Source: Dryocola sp. LX212 (lineage in GTDB: Bacteria > Pseudomonadota > Gammaproteobacteria > Enterobacterales > Enterobacteriaceae). Taken from it: a DNA stretch of 64,000 nt. Positions within the stretch are counted from its first letter, which is position 1; each line of letters opens with the position of its first letter. The stretch spans positions 1,426,001 to 1,490,000 of the forward strand of contig CP167917.1 of NCBI GenBank assembly GCA_041504365.1, in the 5' to 3' direction. A model generated the notes under the pieces. The model saw only the letters and a list, made by a program, of their open reading frames with translations, was not told the origin of the DNA and did no database searches. Of the stretch, positions 12,000 through 25,140 are shown piece after piece. Position numbers and translations under genes: made by a program.

Positions 12000-12074
12000 G
12001 GATTGTTACTGCTTCGGCAGGCAAAACCTGAACGTTGGCTTCTCCTGAGGGGGAGGACAACCTCAGGTTTTTTG
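12000..12074 (+). promoter_or_regulatory. BglG-type RAT overlapping a terminator, copy 3 (before bglF)
   Basis: GGATTGTTACTGC, a TTCG loop, then GCAGGCAAAACCTGA give the most regular RAT of the three. The overlapping terminator pairs AAAACCTGA with TCAGGTTTT and ends in a T run at 12068-12073; an alternative CCTGAGG/CCTCAGG hairpin lies inside. It begins eight bases after the bglG stop and controls bglF-bglB. Confidence 0.94.
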
Positions 12075-12121
12075 CTTTTACTCAGCCGTATATCGCTATA
12101 AGCGATAAGTGAAAGGAATGA

Positions 12122-15400
<3,279 letters not shown>

Positions 15401-15459
15401 ATCTGATTAGCCCACACCATCCGCATTTTGTTGGATAGCGCTACGTTTACTGGATGCGG

Positions 15460-16356
15460 CTAGTAAACCAGCCGCTTAATAAACCCCCGAACCCACATCA
15501 GCGCGGCGTCGCTGTTGTGGCGCTGATGCCATAACAATGCCACTTCTAACGGGGCGACCGGCAGCGGTAGCGGGCTGGATTTCAGCCCCCAGGTTTGCTG
15601 CCAGCTCTCGCTTAACCCCTGCGGCACGGTTGCCAGCGCGGGCATCTGCATCATCAGGCCCGGCAGGGCGGCGAAATGCGGCGTGGTATAGCAAACCTCT
15701 CTTTTCTGGCCCTGCTTCGCCAGTAGCGTATCGATGTGGCTGTCGGTGGCGATATGTTCCTGTTCAGTCCAGGTTTGGATCTTCAGGGGGCAGGCCAGAG
15801 ATAGCTGCGAAGGATGCCACAGCGTAACAAACTCCATCTGCGTGAGGATCTCGCGCTCCATCCAGCGGGCAGACTGGTTGGCTACGCTTATCGCCATATC
15901 CAGATCGCCGCCTTCCAGACGCTGCGCGTCGGTGAACGGGTCGCTTGCTACCACGTTCAGTTGTACGCCCGGTGCGGCTGAACGCAGGGCTGGCACGAGG
16001 CGCGGCATCAGCCACATCTCCACCCAGTCGGTCATGCCGAGGGTGATGGTCACCGTCGCGCTGGCAGGAGTAAACTCAGCCTGCTGGAACAGGGCGCTTT
16101 GCAGCTGTTCAAGCAGCGGCATCAGTTCGGTATGTAATTCTGTGGCGCGGGCGGTGGGCTGCATGCGATGGCCGCTGCGGATAAACAGCGGGTCGTCGAA
16201 CATTTCGCGCAGGCGGGCCAGGGAGCCGCTCACCGCCGGTTGTCCCAGATGCAGCTTATCTGCCGCCAGCGAAACGCTTTGTTCGCGAAACAGCACCGCA
16301 AATGCAATCAGCAGATTGAGGTCGATTTTGCGAAAATCATTCTCTTTGATAGTCAT
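15460..16356 (-). CDS. LysR-family transcriptional regulator
   Basis: 298 residues with an N-terminal winged helix-turn-helix (LNLLIAFAVLFREQSVSLAADKLHLGQPAVSGSL is the span, residues about 12-45) and a C-terminal effector-binding domain. The layout resembles NodD/LeuO-like LysR proteins that begin with DLNLL. The ATG at 16356 has a GGAG site upstream. It is convergent with bglB and next to yohP; no paired divergent target is obvious, so its regulon is unknown. Confidence 0.85.
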   Translation of the reverse strand: MTIKENDFRKIDLNLLIAFAVLFREQSVSLAADKLHLGQPAVSGSLARLREMFDDPLFIRSGHRMQPTARATELHTELMPLLEQLQSALFQQAEFTPASATVTITLGMTDWVEMWLMPRLVPALRSAAPGVQLNVVASDPFTDAQRLEGGDLDMAISVANQSARWMEREILTQMEFVTLWHPSQLSLACPLKIQTWTEQEHIATDSHIDTLLAKQGQKREVCYTTPHFAALPGLMMQMPALATVPQGLSESWQQTWGLKSSPLPLPVAPLEVALLWHQRHNSDAALMWVRGFIKRLVY

Positions 16357-16464
16357 TATTTCTCCAATCAATTGGAGTGATAATACTGCCTGAAGAGAGA
16401 GGGGACAAGGTCAGGATGTGTGACTGGGGGTTGGGTGCCAGCTTTCGGCACCCCCTTTCAAACA

Positions 16465-16548
16465 TTAGAAAATCATTTTGAATACGCCGGTGACGACCAG
16501 TAAGCCAATAATAAAGATGATGAGAATGGCCCATAGCAGAATTTTCAT
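16465..16548 (-). CDS. yohP: YohP, 27-residue membrane protein
   Basis: Small single-span protein MKILLWAILIIFIIGLLVVT followed by GVFKMIF, nearly identical to E. coli YohP. A GGGAG ribosome site lies seven bases before the ATG. YohP is an inner-membrane microprotein of uncertain role; in E. coli it also sits between dusC and mdtQ, which supports the call. Confidence 0.93.
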   Translation of the reverse strand: MKILLWAILIIFIIGLLVVTGVFKMIF

Positions 16549-16661
16549 TGGTGCTCCCTTATCTAACGGCTTGTGTTTATTGAGTATAGGCAAGGATGCG
16601 CGAAGCGGGGGGAGTTGCCTCCCCGTGAATGGAAAAAGTTGAAAAAAAGTTGGGCTGGTAA

Positions 16662-17399
16662 TCAGACGGCAGGCTTACGGGCGGCAAGCAGGAAAATCAT
16701 CGGGCGCTCTTTTTCTTCATCCAGCGCATGATTGGCGGCGATTTGATCGGCGTCTGGACCCCATTCGTCCAGCTTTTCGATGGCGAAGCCGCTGGCGATA
16801 AGCGCGTTAATCCAGGTGGCAAGTTTGCGATGCTGCTTCTTCACGCCGTCGGCAAACCAGTTGCTGATGCGCACGCCCTCCTGCTGGTAATGGTTCACCG
16901 GCCAGGATTTTTGCCCGGTCTGGTCCGCCAGCCAGCCCTGACGCAGCGCAGCGGTGTAAATGGGGTGTTCGGCGGAAAAGACCAGCCTGCCGCCTGGCGT
17001 CAGCGCCTCAAATACCGTGCTGAACAGCGCCGGGATATTTTCCAGATAGTGAAGAGCCAGCGAGCTGTAAACCAGATCGACGCTTTTACAGGGCAGCCGT
17101 AGCTGTTCCAGATCTTCGCGGCGGTAGGTAATCCCTTCGCCTGAGGTCATCTCCCGTGCTTTCTCCATCATTTTGACCGAGACGTCCAGCCCCAGCACTT
17201 CTGCGGCGCCCTGGTCGCGGGCATAGCGGCAAAACCAGCCGTAGCCGCAGCCCAAATCCACCACTTTTTTACCGGCTAACTCAGGCAATAGGGTTTGCAT
17301 GGCTGCCCATTCCGGCGCGCCGTCCAGCCCCTTTACCGAGCGATCAAGCGTAGCGTAACCTTCAAAAAACGCCGGGTTGTCGTAGATGTTCTGTGTCAT
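16662..17399 (-). CDS. Class I SAM-dependent methyltransferase
   Basis: 245 residues with motif I VVDLGCGYGWFCRYA, acidic motif II VLGLDVS, and VDLVYSSLALHYLEN, a Methyltransf_11/25-type Rossmann fold. The start MTQNIYDNPAFF at 17399 has a CAGGAGTGG site. It is inserted between yohP and mdtQ relative to E. coli. The acceptor substrate cannot be told from sequence. Confidence 0.88.
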   Translation of the reverse strand: MTQNIYDNPAFFEGYATLDRSVKGLDGAPEWAAMQTLLPELAGKKVVDLGCGYGWFCRYARDQGAAEVLGLDVSVKMMEKAREMTSGEGITYRREDLEQLRLPCKSVDLVYSSLALHYLENIPALFSTVFEALTPGGRLVFSAEHPIYTAALRQGWLADQTGQKSWPVNHYQQEGVRISNWFADGVKKQHRKLATWINALIASGFAIEKLDEWGPDADQIAANHALDEEKERPMIFLLAARKPAV

Positions 17400-17704
17400 T
17401 GCCACTCCTGTTTGCATGGCCTTATTTGGCCCTGCCAGTTTAGAGGAGTGTGGGGAGAGTGGAAAGCCGGCGGGTTTGTAACGTCGTGTAATGCGAGGAT
17501 GAAATTAAGTTAAATATTAGCTTTGATTTGTTATCACATTGATCATGTTATTTCTCAGGTTTATTATTTGTAACTCTCTAATTTATATCTAAATAATTTC
17601 CATGCGTTTCCCTTCATTTTCAGGAGTGGATTGCCACGGTTTCCTAAAAATTAACGTGTCGATATGCGTAACCTGTGTCTCTCCATTCTTATTTCTGGCT
17701 GACT
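17400..17704. promoter_or_regulatory. AT-rich intergenic region before mdtQ
   Basis: Roughly 300 bases between the leftward methyltransferase and rightward mdtQ. The part 17510-17610 is markedly AT-rich (runs such as TTAAATATTAG, TTTATTATTTG), consistent with promoters or H-NS binding. I see no gene in it. Confidence 0.4.
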
Positions 17705-19138
17705 ATGACTTCCTCACGTTTCCCACTGGCGGCGCTCGGCGTAGCGCTGTCGTTTGCTCTTTCTGGCTGCGCTTTAATGCATAAAGACGATGCTGAACTG
17801 GCGCAAAAAGTTCCTGCCCGACAGGTCGAGACAGGTTTGCCGCCTGCCCTGGTTCACGGCTGGCCGGGGTCGGGCTGGTGGCGAAACTATCACGATCCGC
17901 AGCTTGACCAGCTGGTCAGCCAGGCATTGAACGGCTCCCCGGATTTGGCCGTTGTGCAGCAGCGCATCAAGCTTGCGCAGGCCCAGGCGCAGATGGCCGA
18001 ATCCAACGGTGGGCCGCGCATGGATTTCTCTGCCGATGTTGAACGCCAGAAACTGTCGGCGGAAGGATTAATGGGGCCGTTTGCCTATACCGATCCAGCT
18101 TCGGGCACCACAGGTCCCTACTACACTAACGGTACATTCGGGGTGACGGCAGGCTGGGATCTTGACCTGTGGGGTAAAGATCGTGCGGAAGTGGAATCCA
18201 GAATTGGCGCGGTGAAAGCCAAACAGGCCGAGCTGGCACAGGCGCAGCAGGTTATTTCGTCGAGCGTTGTGCGCCTTTACTGGGATATGCAAACGCTTCT
18301 CGCGCTGCAGGATGTGCTCCAGCAAACCCTGAAGGCCGAGCAGAACATTGTTAACGTGGATACCCAGCTTTATCAACAGGGGATCAACTCGTCGGTGGAA
18401 GGCGTGGAACCCCACATTGATTTCGTCAAAACCCAGCAGCAGCTGGATGACCTGAGCGGACGCATGAACATTGTCACTGCCCAGCTCAAGGCGATTGTAG
18501 GTGACCAGCCGGTGCCGAAAATCCAGCGTAAACCGCTGCCGGAAGTAAAAGCCCAGCTGCCTGACTCGCTGGGCTACGAGCTGCTGGCCCGCCGTCCTGA
18601 TTTGCAGGAAGCACACTGGTATATCGAATCCTCACTGAGCAGCGTCGATGCGGCCAAAGCGGCGTTCTACCCGGACGTGAATCTGACCGCCTTCCTGCAA
18701 AACGATGCCCTGCATCTGAGCGATCTGTTCCGTGGATCGGCCCAGCAGATGGGCGTGGTGGGTGGCCTGACGCTACCTATCTTCGACAGTGGTCGTCTGA
18801 ATTCAAATCTGGATATCGTGCGCGCCCAGAGCAACCTGTCGATTGCCAGCTACAACAAAGCGGTGGTCGGCGCGGTAGATGACGTTGAGAAAGCAGCCAG
18901 CCAGATGACGGCGCTGGCCGCAGAAAATCAGCATCAACAGGCCATACTGAAAGGCACGCAAAAGCTCAAAACGCTCGCCAGTGCCCGCTACAACGCCGGG
19001 CTGATTTCTGGCGCTCGCCTCAGCGCCGCGACGCTGCCGGACCTGTCAGAGCAGGCGAAAGCCCTACGGCTTCACGGCCAGTGGCTTAATGCCGACGTGC
19101 AGCTGATCAGCGCGCTGGGCGGTGGCTACAAGGCCTGA
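17705..19138 (+). CDS. mdtQ: MdtQ, outer-membrane efflux lipoprotein (RND/TolC-type factor)
   Basis: 477 residues. Lipoprotein signal ending LSGC at about residue 21, then two outer-membrane-efflux repeats; GWDLDLWGKDRAEVESR and LPIFDSGRLNSNLD are typical of NodT/OprM-type factors. The ATG at 17705 is preferred to a GTG 30 bases upstream because it places the lipobox correctly, though its ribosome site is weak. The gene is intact here; the K-12 copy is annotated as disrupted. It should serve as the outer channel for a drug pump encoded elsewhere. Confidence 0.87.
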   Translation: MTSSRFPLAALGVALSFALSGCALMHKDDAELAQKVPARQVETGLPPALVHGWPGSGWWRNYHDPQLDQLVSQALNGSPDLAVVQQRIKLAQAQAQMAESNGGPRMDFSADVERQKLSAEGLMGPFAYTDPASGTTGPYYTNGTFGVTAGWDLDLWGKDRAEVESRIGAVKAKQAELAQAQQVISSSVVRLYWDMQTLLALQDVLQQTLKAEQNIVNVDTQLYQQGINSSVEGVEPHIDFVKTQQQLDDLSGRMNIVTAQLKAIVGDQPVPKIQRKPLPEVKAQLPDSLGYELLARRPDLQEAHWYIESSLSSVDAAKAAFYPDVNLTAFLQNDALHLSDLFRGSAQQMGVVGGLTLPIFDSGRLNSNLDIVRAQSNLSIASYNKAVVGAVDDVEKAASQMTALAAENQHQQAILKGTQKLKTLASARYNAGLISGARLSAATLPDLSEQAKALRLHGQWLNADVQLISALGGGYKA

Positions 19139-19209
19139 GTACGGTAACGGCGAAACATTCATCACCTTCTATACTTACTTTTCGTGAATAAAGGTAACGG
19201 GAGGTGGTG

Positions 19210-19983
19210 ATGAGCGCAGCGAATAAAGTCGTCATTGTGACGGCAGCGGACTCTGGCATCGGCAAAAAATGCGCGCTGATGCTGGCGGAACAAGGTTACG
19301 ACGTTGGCATTACCTGGCATTCTGACGAGCAGGGTGCGCTGGAAACCGCCCGTGCAGTGCGGGAGGTGGGGCGACGGGCCGAAACGGTCCAGCTGGATCT
19401 CAGCAATCTTCCCGATGGAGCAAAAGGCATCGACGAGCTGATTGGCCGGTTCGGGCGCATCGACGCGCTGGTCAACAATGCGGGGGCGATGAGCAAAAAT
19501 CCCTTTCTTGATGTGACCCTTGATGAATGGCGAAAGCTGTTTACCGTTGACGTGGACGGGGCTTTTTTATGCTCGCAGAAAGCCGCAAGGGCCATGGTCA
19601 GCCAGGGAAGCGGCGGGCGAATCGTCAATATCACTTCCGTCCATGAGCATTCTCCTCTGCCAGATGCCTGCGCCTATACCGCCGCCAAGCACGCGCTGGG
19701 CGGGCTGACAAAATCGATGGCGATGGAGCTGGTGCATCACAATATTCTGGTGAACGCCGTGGCGCCCGGCGCTATCGCCACGCCGATGAATGATATGAAA
19801 GAAGGTGAGGGCAAGGGTGCCGCGCTGCCGTCCGTCCCGCTGGGGCGCTTTGGCGAGACGGAAGAGATTGCGAGCCTGGTGGCCTGGCTGTGCTCGGAGC
19901 ACGCCAGCTACACCACCGGACAGTCGTTTATCGTTGACGGGGGCTTTATGATCGCTAACCCTCATTTCAAACCGAAAGGCTAA
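19210..19983 (+). CDS. yohF: YohF, SDR-family oxidoreductase
   Basis: 257-residue short-chain dehydrogenase. NAD(P)-binding TAADSGIG at the N-terminus, NNAGA, catalytic Ser in ITSVHEH, YTAAK as the Tyr-Lys pair and a C-terminal IVDGGFM. The ATG at 19210 follows GGGAGGTGG; an in-frame GTG six bases earlier is less likely. Substrate unknown. The 3' end overlaps convergent yohD by four bases. Confidence 0.9.
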   Translation: MSAANKVVIVTAADSGIGKKCALMLAEQGYDVGITWHSDEQGALETARAVREVGRRAETVQLDLSNLPDGAKGIDELIGRFGRIDALVNNAGAMSKNPFLDVTLDEWRKLFTVDVDGAFLCSQKAARAMVSQGSGGRIVNITSVHEHSPLPDACAYTAAKHALGGLTKSMAMELVHHNILVNAVAPGAIATPMNDMKEGEGKGAALPSVPLGRFGETEEIASLVAWLCSEHASYTTGQSFIVDGGFMIANPHFKPKG

Positions 19984-20549
19984 TCATCCTCTTTGCTTTC
20001 GCGGCGCTTAAACCAGTAGCGGGCAAGCCATACAAGAGCAACCACGGCCACTAACCAGATCCAGTGTTTTGCATGCTCGTTTAACTTATGCAGCCACGGA
20101 GCAATCACCTCGCCGCCCACATAGCCCAGCGAGGTGAACAGGAGCGCCCAAATCAATGCGCCGACAATGTTCAGCGGCAGAAAGATTTTCGGCGGCAGGC
20201 GGCTGGCGCCAATAAGTATCGGGCCAATGATGCGAAAGCCATACATAAAACGCGTGCCGATGACAAACAGGTAAGGGTGGCGGTTGATGAGTTTTTGGGC
20301 CCTGGTGATTTTCTTCTGATGCTTTTTAAAGCGGGAAAGAATTCTGTCCCCGTAGCGCCGTCCCAGCAGATAGAGCAGCTGATCGCCAATCATGCCGCCA
20401 AGGGCGACGGACACCACCACCAGCGGAAATTTCAGCAGCCCCTGATGGGCAGCCACTCCGCCGAGTAACGTAATTGTTTCTCCTTCAGCCATGCTGCCCA
20501 GTAACAGCGCGGCATAACCGTAATGCTCAATTAAACTGTTGATATCCAT
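19980..20549 (-). CDS. yohD: YohD, DedA-family inner-membrane protein
   Basis: 189 residues with the DedA/VTT domain: LLGSMAEGETITLLGG near the N-terminus, FMYGFRIIGPILIG in the middle and hydrophobic C-terminal spans ending in a Lys/Arg tail. DedA proteins act in lipid-carrier recycling and membrane homeostasis; the specific role of YohD is not known. It lies convergent to yohF as in E. coli. Confidence 0.9.
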   Translation of the reverse strand: MDINSLIEHYGYAALLLGSMAEGETITLLGGVAAHQGLLKFPLVVVSVALGGMIGDQLLYLLGRRYGDRILSRFKKHQKKITRAQKLINRHPYLFVIGTRFMYGFRIIGPILIGASRLPPKIFLPLNIVGALIWALLFTSLGYVGGEVIAPWLHKLNEHAKHWIWLVAVVALVWLARYWFKRRESKEDD

Positions 20550-20716
20550 CAGACTCAGTCGGTTTCCTTTTTATAAACACCCTTTAAGCATACATGCCTG
20601 AGTCTGGTGCGCGCCTCAACGGGGCAGATATTTTTAGTTGATTAAAAAACTATCTGCCGCTGTAGCTTATAATTAAGTCACTGCTCACACCGCGGATTTA
20701 CATGACAGGAGGCCTT

Positions 20717-21304
20717 ATGAACCATGTCTGGGGACTGCTTTCCCATCCCAATCGTGAAATGCAGGAAATTAAGCGCGAGAACGAAACCGTCTCGCATCAT
20801 TACACCCACCACGTTTTGATTTTGGCGGCCATCCCGGTGATTTGCGCCTTTATCGGCACCACGCAAATCGGCTGGAATTTTGGCGATGGCACTTTCGTTC
20901 AGCTCTCATTATTTACCGGCTTCGGGCTCGGCGTGCTGTTCTATGCGCTGATGCTGGCGGGGGTGGCCGTCATGGGGCGCGTCATCTGGTGGATGGCGAG
21001 GAATTACCCGAGGCGGCCCTCACTTGCACGCTGTATGGTCTTTGCGGGCTACGTTGCCACTCCGCTATTTCTGAGCGGCGTCGTTGCGCTCTATCCGTTG
21101 GTCTGGCTGTGCGTGCTGGTGGGCGCTGCGGCACTGATCTACACTGGTTATCTGCTCTATGTTGGCGTGCCTGACTTCCTGAACATCAACAAAGATGAAG
21201 GGATGAGCTTCTCCGGGTCGACGCTTGCCATCGGCGTGCTGGTGCTGGAAGTTCTGCTCGCGCTGGCGGTTATCCTGTGGGGATACGGCTACAGACTGTT
21301 CTGA
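20717..21304 (+). CDS. yohC: YohC, Yip1-domain inner-membrane protein
   Basis: 195 residues, about five membrane spans, starting MNHVWGLLSHPNREM and highly similar to E. coli YohC (SHHYTHHVLILAAIPVICAF). The ATG at 20717 follows AGGAGG. Function unknown; the Yip1 family is otherwise linked to membrane trafficking in eukaryotes, which says little about bacteria. Confidence 0.9.
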   Translation: MNHVWGLLSHPNREMQEIKRENETVSHHYTHHVLILAAIPVICAFIGTTQIGWNFGDGTFVQLSLFTGFGLGVLFYALMLAGVAVMGRVIWWMARNYPRRPSLARCMVFAGYVATPLFLSGVVALYPLVWLCVLVGAAALIYTGYLLYVGVPDFLNINKDEGMSFSGSTLAIGVLVLEVLLALAVILWGYGYRLF

Positions 21305-21453
21305 GTCTGCAAGGTTATCTCCATGATTACGATTCTCCAGTAGCGGTTTTCCGGGGCGCCAGAGTATTATGCTGGCGCCCCGTTCGTTTCATTCAGCTCA
21401 TGAACCCGTGCAGCGGCAACATCACATAAATGAATAATCACAGAAGCGCCATC

Positions 21454-22398
21454 ATGCCGACTAAAATCCGTCTATCGTTGTTCAGCCTTGTGCTGATGAT
21501 AACCGTGCCGCTGGCACCGCTTGCCCAGGCGAGCAAAACCGTGAGTCAGGCGTCCAGCGCCGGGCAAGAAATTGCTTCCGGCAGCGCAATGATTGTCGAT
21601 CTGCAGAGCAATAAAGTTTTGTATTCCAGCCATCCCGATCTCGTGCGGCCGATCGCCTCCATCACCAAGCTTATGACGGTGATGGTGGTGCTGGACGCGC
21701 ATTTGCCAATGGATGAACTGCTCAGCGTGGATATCAGCCACACGCCGGAAATGAAAGGGGTATATTCTCGGGTGCGCCTGAACAGTAAAATCAGCCGCAA
21801 AGACATGATGCTGCTGGCGCTGATGTCCTCGGAGAACAGGGCGGCGGCAAGCCTCGCGCACCACTACCCTGGCGGTTACGATGCGTTTATCCGCGCAATG
21901 AACGCGAAGGCCAAATCTCTTGGCATGACCCATACCCGCTACGTGGAGCCAACAGGGCTGTCGATTGATAACGTCTCGACGGCGCGTGACCTCAGTAAAA
22001 TGCTGATCGCCACGAAGCAGTATCCGCTGCTGGGCCAGCTCAGTACCACGAAGGAAGATATGGCAACCTTCAGTAACCCACCGTACACGCTGCCGTTCCG
22101 CAACACTAACCACCTGGTGTATCGTAACAACTGGAATATTCAGCTGACCAAAACGGGCTTCACCAACAACGCCGGCCACTGCCTGGTCATGCGCACCGTG
22201 ATTAACAATCGTCCAGTTTCGCTGGTGGTACTGGATGCGTTCGGCAAGTACACCCATTTCGCAGATGCTAACCGTCTGCGATCCTTCCTGGAAACGGGCA
22301 AGATAACCCCGGTCCCGGGATCGGCTTTGGCATATAAAAAGCAAAAAGCGGCGCAGATGGCGAGTAATTCCGTGGTGAATGGTTCGCAGGCAGACTGA
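21454..22398 (+). CDS. pbpG: D-alanyl-D-alanine endopeptidase PBP7
   Basis: 314-residue periplasmic penicillin-binding protein that cuts peptide cross-links in murein. Signal peptide ([20 protein letters not shown]), then active-site motifs SITK, SSEN and KTGFTN in the order of the S11 family. The ATG at 21454 aligns with the E. coli N-terminus; an in-frame ATG at 21430 is possible but lacks a ribosome site. The C-terminal [10 protein letters not shown] is a PBP7 hallmark. Confidence 0.92.
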   Translation: MPTKIRLSLFSLVLMITVPLAPLAQASKTVSQASSAGQEIASGSAMIVDLQSNKVLYSSHPDLVRPIASITKLMTVMVVLDAHLPMDELLSVDISHTPEMKGVYSRVRLNSKISRKDMMLLALMSSENRAAASLAHHYPGGYDAFIRAMNAKAKSLGMTHTRYVEPTGLSIDNVSTARDLSKMLIATKQYPLLGQLSTTKEDMATFSNPPYTLPFRNTNHLVYRNNWNIQLTKTGFTNNAGHCLVMRTVINNRPVSLVVLDAFGKYTHFADANRLRSFLETGKITPVPGSALAYKKQKAAQMASNSVVNGSQAD

Positions 22399-22448
22399 CT
22401 TTTTGCGGAAGACGCTTCGTTTTTCCACCCTACAACACCGTGGTTGCT

Positions 22449-22479
22449 GTAGGTCGGATAAGCGCTAGCGTCATCCGAC
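22449..22479. repeat. REP-like element downstream of pbpG
   Basis: Imperfect palindrome GTAGGTCGGATAAGCG / GCGTCATCCGAC, the extragenic REP unit seen again at 28589-28757. It lies between convergent pbpG and the acetyltransferase gene, where it may stabilise 3' mRNA ends. Confidence 0.8.
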
Positions 22480-22513
22480 ATCTCCCATCCGACATCAAAT
22501 CTCAGCTATCCAT

Positions 22514-23077
22514 TTAAAGCAATGATTTAGGCACGCTCCAGTCGCCGTCATTAAGCGGGCGCTGCATAATCAGCGTGTCGCGCCAGCCGCCCAGCTTGAA
22601 CCCCACGCTTCTCAGGCTGCCCACGCTTTCGAATCCGAACTGTTTGTGAAGCCGACACGAGCCCGTGTTGTTCTCGCCGTCGCCAATTACCGCAATCATC
22701 TGCCGCCACGGGCCTTGCTCGCAACGCTCAATCAGCGCGCCCAGCAGCTCCCTGCCGATACCACGCCCGGTCATGCTGGCGTCGATATACACGGAATCTT
22801 CGAGGGTAAAACGGTAAGCCGGGCGAGGGCGATAAACCGTGACGTAGCTGTAGCCGACGACAATTTCCCCGTAGCGGGCCACCAGCCACGGCAGGCCTTG
22901 TTCTTGAACAAGGCGTAAACGCTCCCCCATCTGCTGAACAGAAGGGGGCGTTTCTTCAAATGAACCGCGGCCGTGCAGGACATGCCATTCATAAATGGCG
23001 GTGATAGCAGGAATATCGTCGAGGGTAGCTTCCCGAACGTTCAGCTTCGCGAACGGTAACGTTTCAACCACTGACAT
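22514..23077 (-). CDS. GNAT N-acetyltransferase, phosphinothricin/methionine-sulfone type
   Basis: 187 residues. The N-terminus REATLDDIPAITAIYEWHV and the central VYIDASMTGRGIGRELL (acetyl-CoA loop RGIGRE) followed by NTGSCRLHKQFGFESVG match the Pat/MnaT branch of GNAT enzymes that acetylate phosphinothricin-like or methionine-derivative amines. It is absent from the E. coli pbpG-dld junction. The exact substrate is not predictable. Confidence 0.85.
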   Translation of the reverse strand: MSVVETLPFAKLNVREATLDDIPAITAIYEWHVLHGRGSFEETPPSVQQMGERLRLVQEQGLPWLVARYGEIVVGYSYVTVYRPRPAYRFTLEDSVYIDASMTGRGIGRELLGALIERCEQGPWRQMIAVIGDGENNTGSCRLHKQFGFESVGSLRSVGFKLGGWRDTLIMQRPLNDGDWSVPKSLL

Positions 23078-23194
23078 TTTCGCACCTCTGCGCTGGGAGG
23101 CGGGCGGACCATATATTCTCCGCCCGGGATCCCGCTAATCTAGTACGAAAAATAGCCGAAAAACAGTCCTAAAATCGGCAGTTGACAGGGGATC

Positions 23195-24940
23195 TTAATG
23201 GGGGGCATGCGTATTTGTATGGCTGCAAGCGCTCTCATCCCACCACTTGTGCTTGGTGGTTTTGCCAATGCCCGGATTCATGCTGTTTGTCGGGTCGTTC
23301 GCCTTATAAAATTGTTTTAACGTCTCTGGGGCCTCATACAAATGGCCGACGTTATGCTCTGCAGGATATTGAGCGCCACGAACGCGCAGCAATTCAAGCA
23401 TTTGCTCTTTCAGCGCGTGGACATCCACGCCTTTCTTCACGATATAGTCCTGATGGAAGACGTGGCACATAAAGTGTCCGTAGTAGAGGCTGTGGCTGAC
23501 CTGGCTGCTGATTTCCGGCGGCAGTCGTTCAAACCACTCCTGATCATTACGCCGCAGGGCGATATCCAGCGCCAGGATATCCTCAACCTCCTCGCTGTGA
23601 ACAGCCTGATAGCGTATGGCTGCCCCAGCGGCGGCAAAGCGATGAAGGAAGGCTTTTGCCCCTTCTTCCGGGGTGCAGGAGAAATACGCCCCTGCCGCCT
23701 GCTGAAAATAGCTTTCCAGCCAGGCCCGCGCCTCCTCTATGCCTTCGCCTGACATTTTCAGCAGCAGGTGATGTTCGTACTTATCGCGCCACTCTTTCAT
23801 GCGCGCCGGTAAATGGCGGGGGAACAGGGCGCTACAACACTGTAGGAGGCGGTCGGTGAAGTGCGGCTTGATGAACGGTACTTTCTCGAGCATGGCGTCC
23901 GTACGGCCCTTCATGGTGAAGAAGAACGGCATTTTGTCGGTGCCAAGCTTGTCGATCATCATGAAAGTATCTTTGCCGTAAGCTTCAGCGATATCGTAAA
24001 TATCCCGGTGCATATACTCGCCTGCCACGGGCAGATTTTTGAAATTCGCCAGCATATGGCGGCGAATTTCGGTCAGCACTTCAGGTTGGTTGGTGCCAAT
24101 GTAAAACACCTGATTTTGCTTTTCAGCGACGAAGGTATCGAGGCGCACCGCGAACACGGCCAGCTTCCCGGCGCAACCGGAGGCTTCAAACAAACGGCTC
24201 GGGTCGGCATTAAAGCGCGACGGGGTATCCGCCTCCACGTCACGAACCCGCTGCGCATAGTCATGGTCTGAGGCCTGGCGGTTATCGTGGAGGATCTCCT
24301 CTGGCTTAATGCGTTCATCGTCAAGCTTGCCGAGAATTTGCTCCGGCGTGACGCCCAGATCGATACCCAGGTGGTTAACCAGCGTCAGTTTACCCTGCTC
24401 GTCGATGCGGGCGTACAGGGCCATTTCGGTATAGGCCGGGCCGCGCTGCACCAGCGAACCGCCGGAGTTGTTGCAGATCCCACCAATTACCGAGGCGCCA
24501 ATGCACGAGGAGCCAATTACCGAGTGCGGCTCACGGCCCAGCGGCTTAAGGGCTTTTTCAAGCTGATAAAGCGTGCTGCCAGGGAAGGCCAGCACCTGCT
24601 TACCGCCATCCAGCAGCTGGAGTTTGTCCAGGCGCAGGGTGCTGATAATCACGATTTCGCGATCGTAGTCGCTGCCGTTTGGCGTTGAGCCTTCCGTCAG
24701 GCCGGTATTCGCCGCCTGCATAAGGATGATTTTGTCTGCGCTCACGCAGAGGCTTAACACCCGCCACAGCTCAAGCAGCGAGCCGGGGAAAACCACGGCC
24801 AGCGCCTCGCCCTGCCCGGAGCGAAAGCCTTTACGGTAGCGTGCTGTTTTGGCAGCGTCGGTCAGCACATGGGTGTTACCCACCAGGCGATTCAGTTCAT
24901 TGATAAAATTTTTCGTTGTTGAATGTGCAGTTACGGACAT
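23195..24940 (-). CDS. dld: Quinone-dependent D-lactate dehydrogenase
   Basis: 581-residue peripheral-membrane flavoenzyme oxidising D-lactate to pyruvate and feeding the respiratory chain (E. coli Dld 571). FAD-binding type 4 domain at the N-terminus (TGLTEGSTPNG, GSSCIGASVIGGICNNSGG) and the membrane-binding Lact-deh domain in the second half. The start MSVTAHSTTKNF at 24940 is set by alignment to Dld, with AAGGAG-like sequence upstream. The C-terminal tail (ACSHTNTHAPH) is a few residues longer than in E. coli. Confidence 0.94.
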   Translation of the reverse strand: MSVTAHSTTKNFINELNRLVGNTHVLTDAAKTARYRKGFRSGQGEALAVVFPGSLLELWRVLSLCVSADKIILMQAANTGLTEGSTPNGSDYDREIVIISTLRLDKLQLLDGGKQVLAFPGSTLYQLEKALKPLGREPHSVIGSSCIGASVIGGICNNSGGSLVQRGPAYTEMALYARIDEQGKLTLVNHLGIDLGVTPEQILGKLDDERIKPEEILHDNRQASDHDYAQRVRDVEADTPSRFNADPSRLFEASGCAGKLAVFAVRLDTFVAEKQNQVFYIGTNQPEVLTEIRRHMLANFKNLPVAGEYMHRDIYDIAEAYGKDTFMMIDKLGTDKMPFFFTMKGRTDAMLEKVPFIKPHFTDRLLQCCSALFPRHLPARMKEWRDKYEHHLLLKMSGEGIEEARAWLESYFQQAAGAYFSCTPEEGAKAFLHRFAAAGAAIRYQAVHSEEVEDILALDIALRRNDQEWFERLPPEISSQVSHSLYYGHFMCHVFHQDYIVKKGVDVHALKEQMLELLRVRGAQYPAEHNVGHLYEAPETLKQFYKANDPTNSMNPGIGKTTKHKWWDESACSHTNTHAPH

Positions 24941-25140
24941 GGTCCCACTCCTTGTGATGGCACAAAAATTCTTGCTTTCTAGCATAGCTCGCAAAACGCC
25001 ATGTATTACTCTGAAATGTTCGAAAAATCAGCATTTAACATCTTTGCAGATCTTCTTACCGAGGTAACCTTGTGGCACACTGCTGGCTTTATTATCAAGC
25101 GCTGCCCCCGCCGGGCGGCCTGAGTATGAGAGTGACGCCC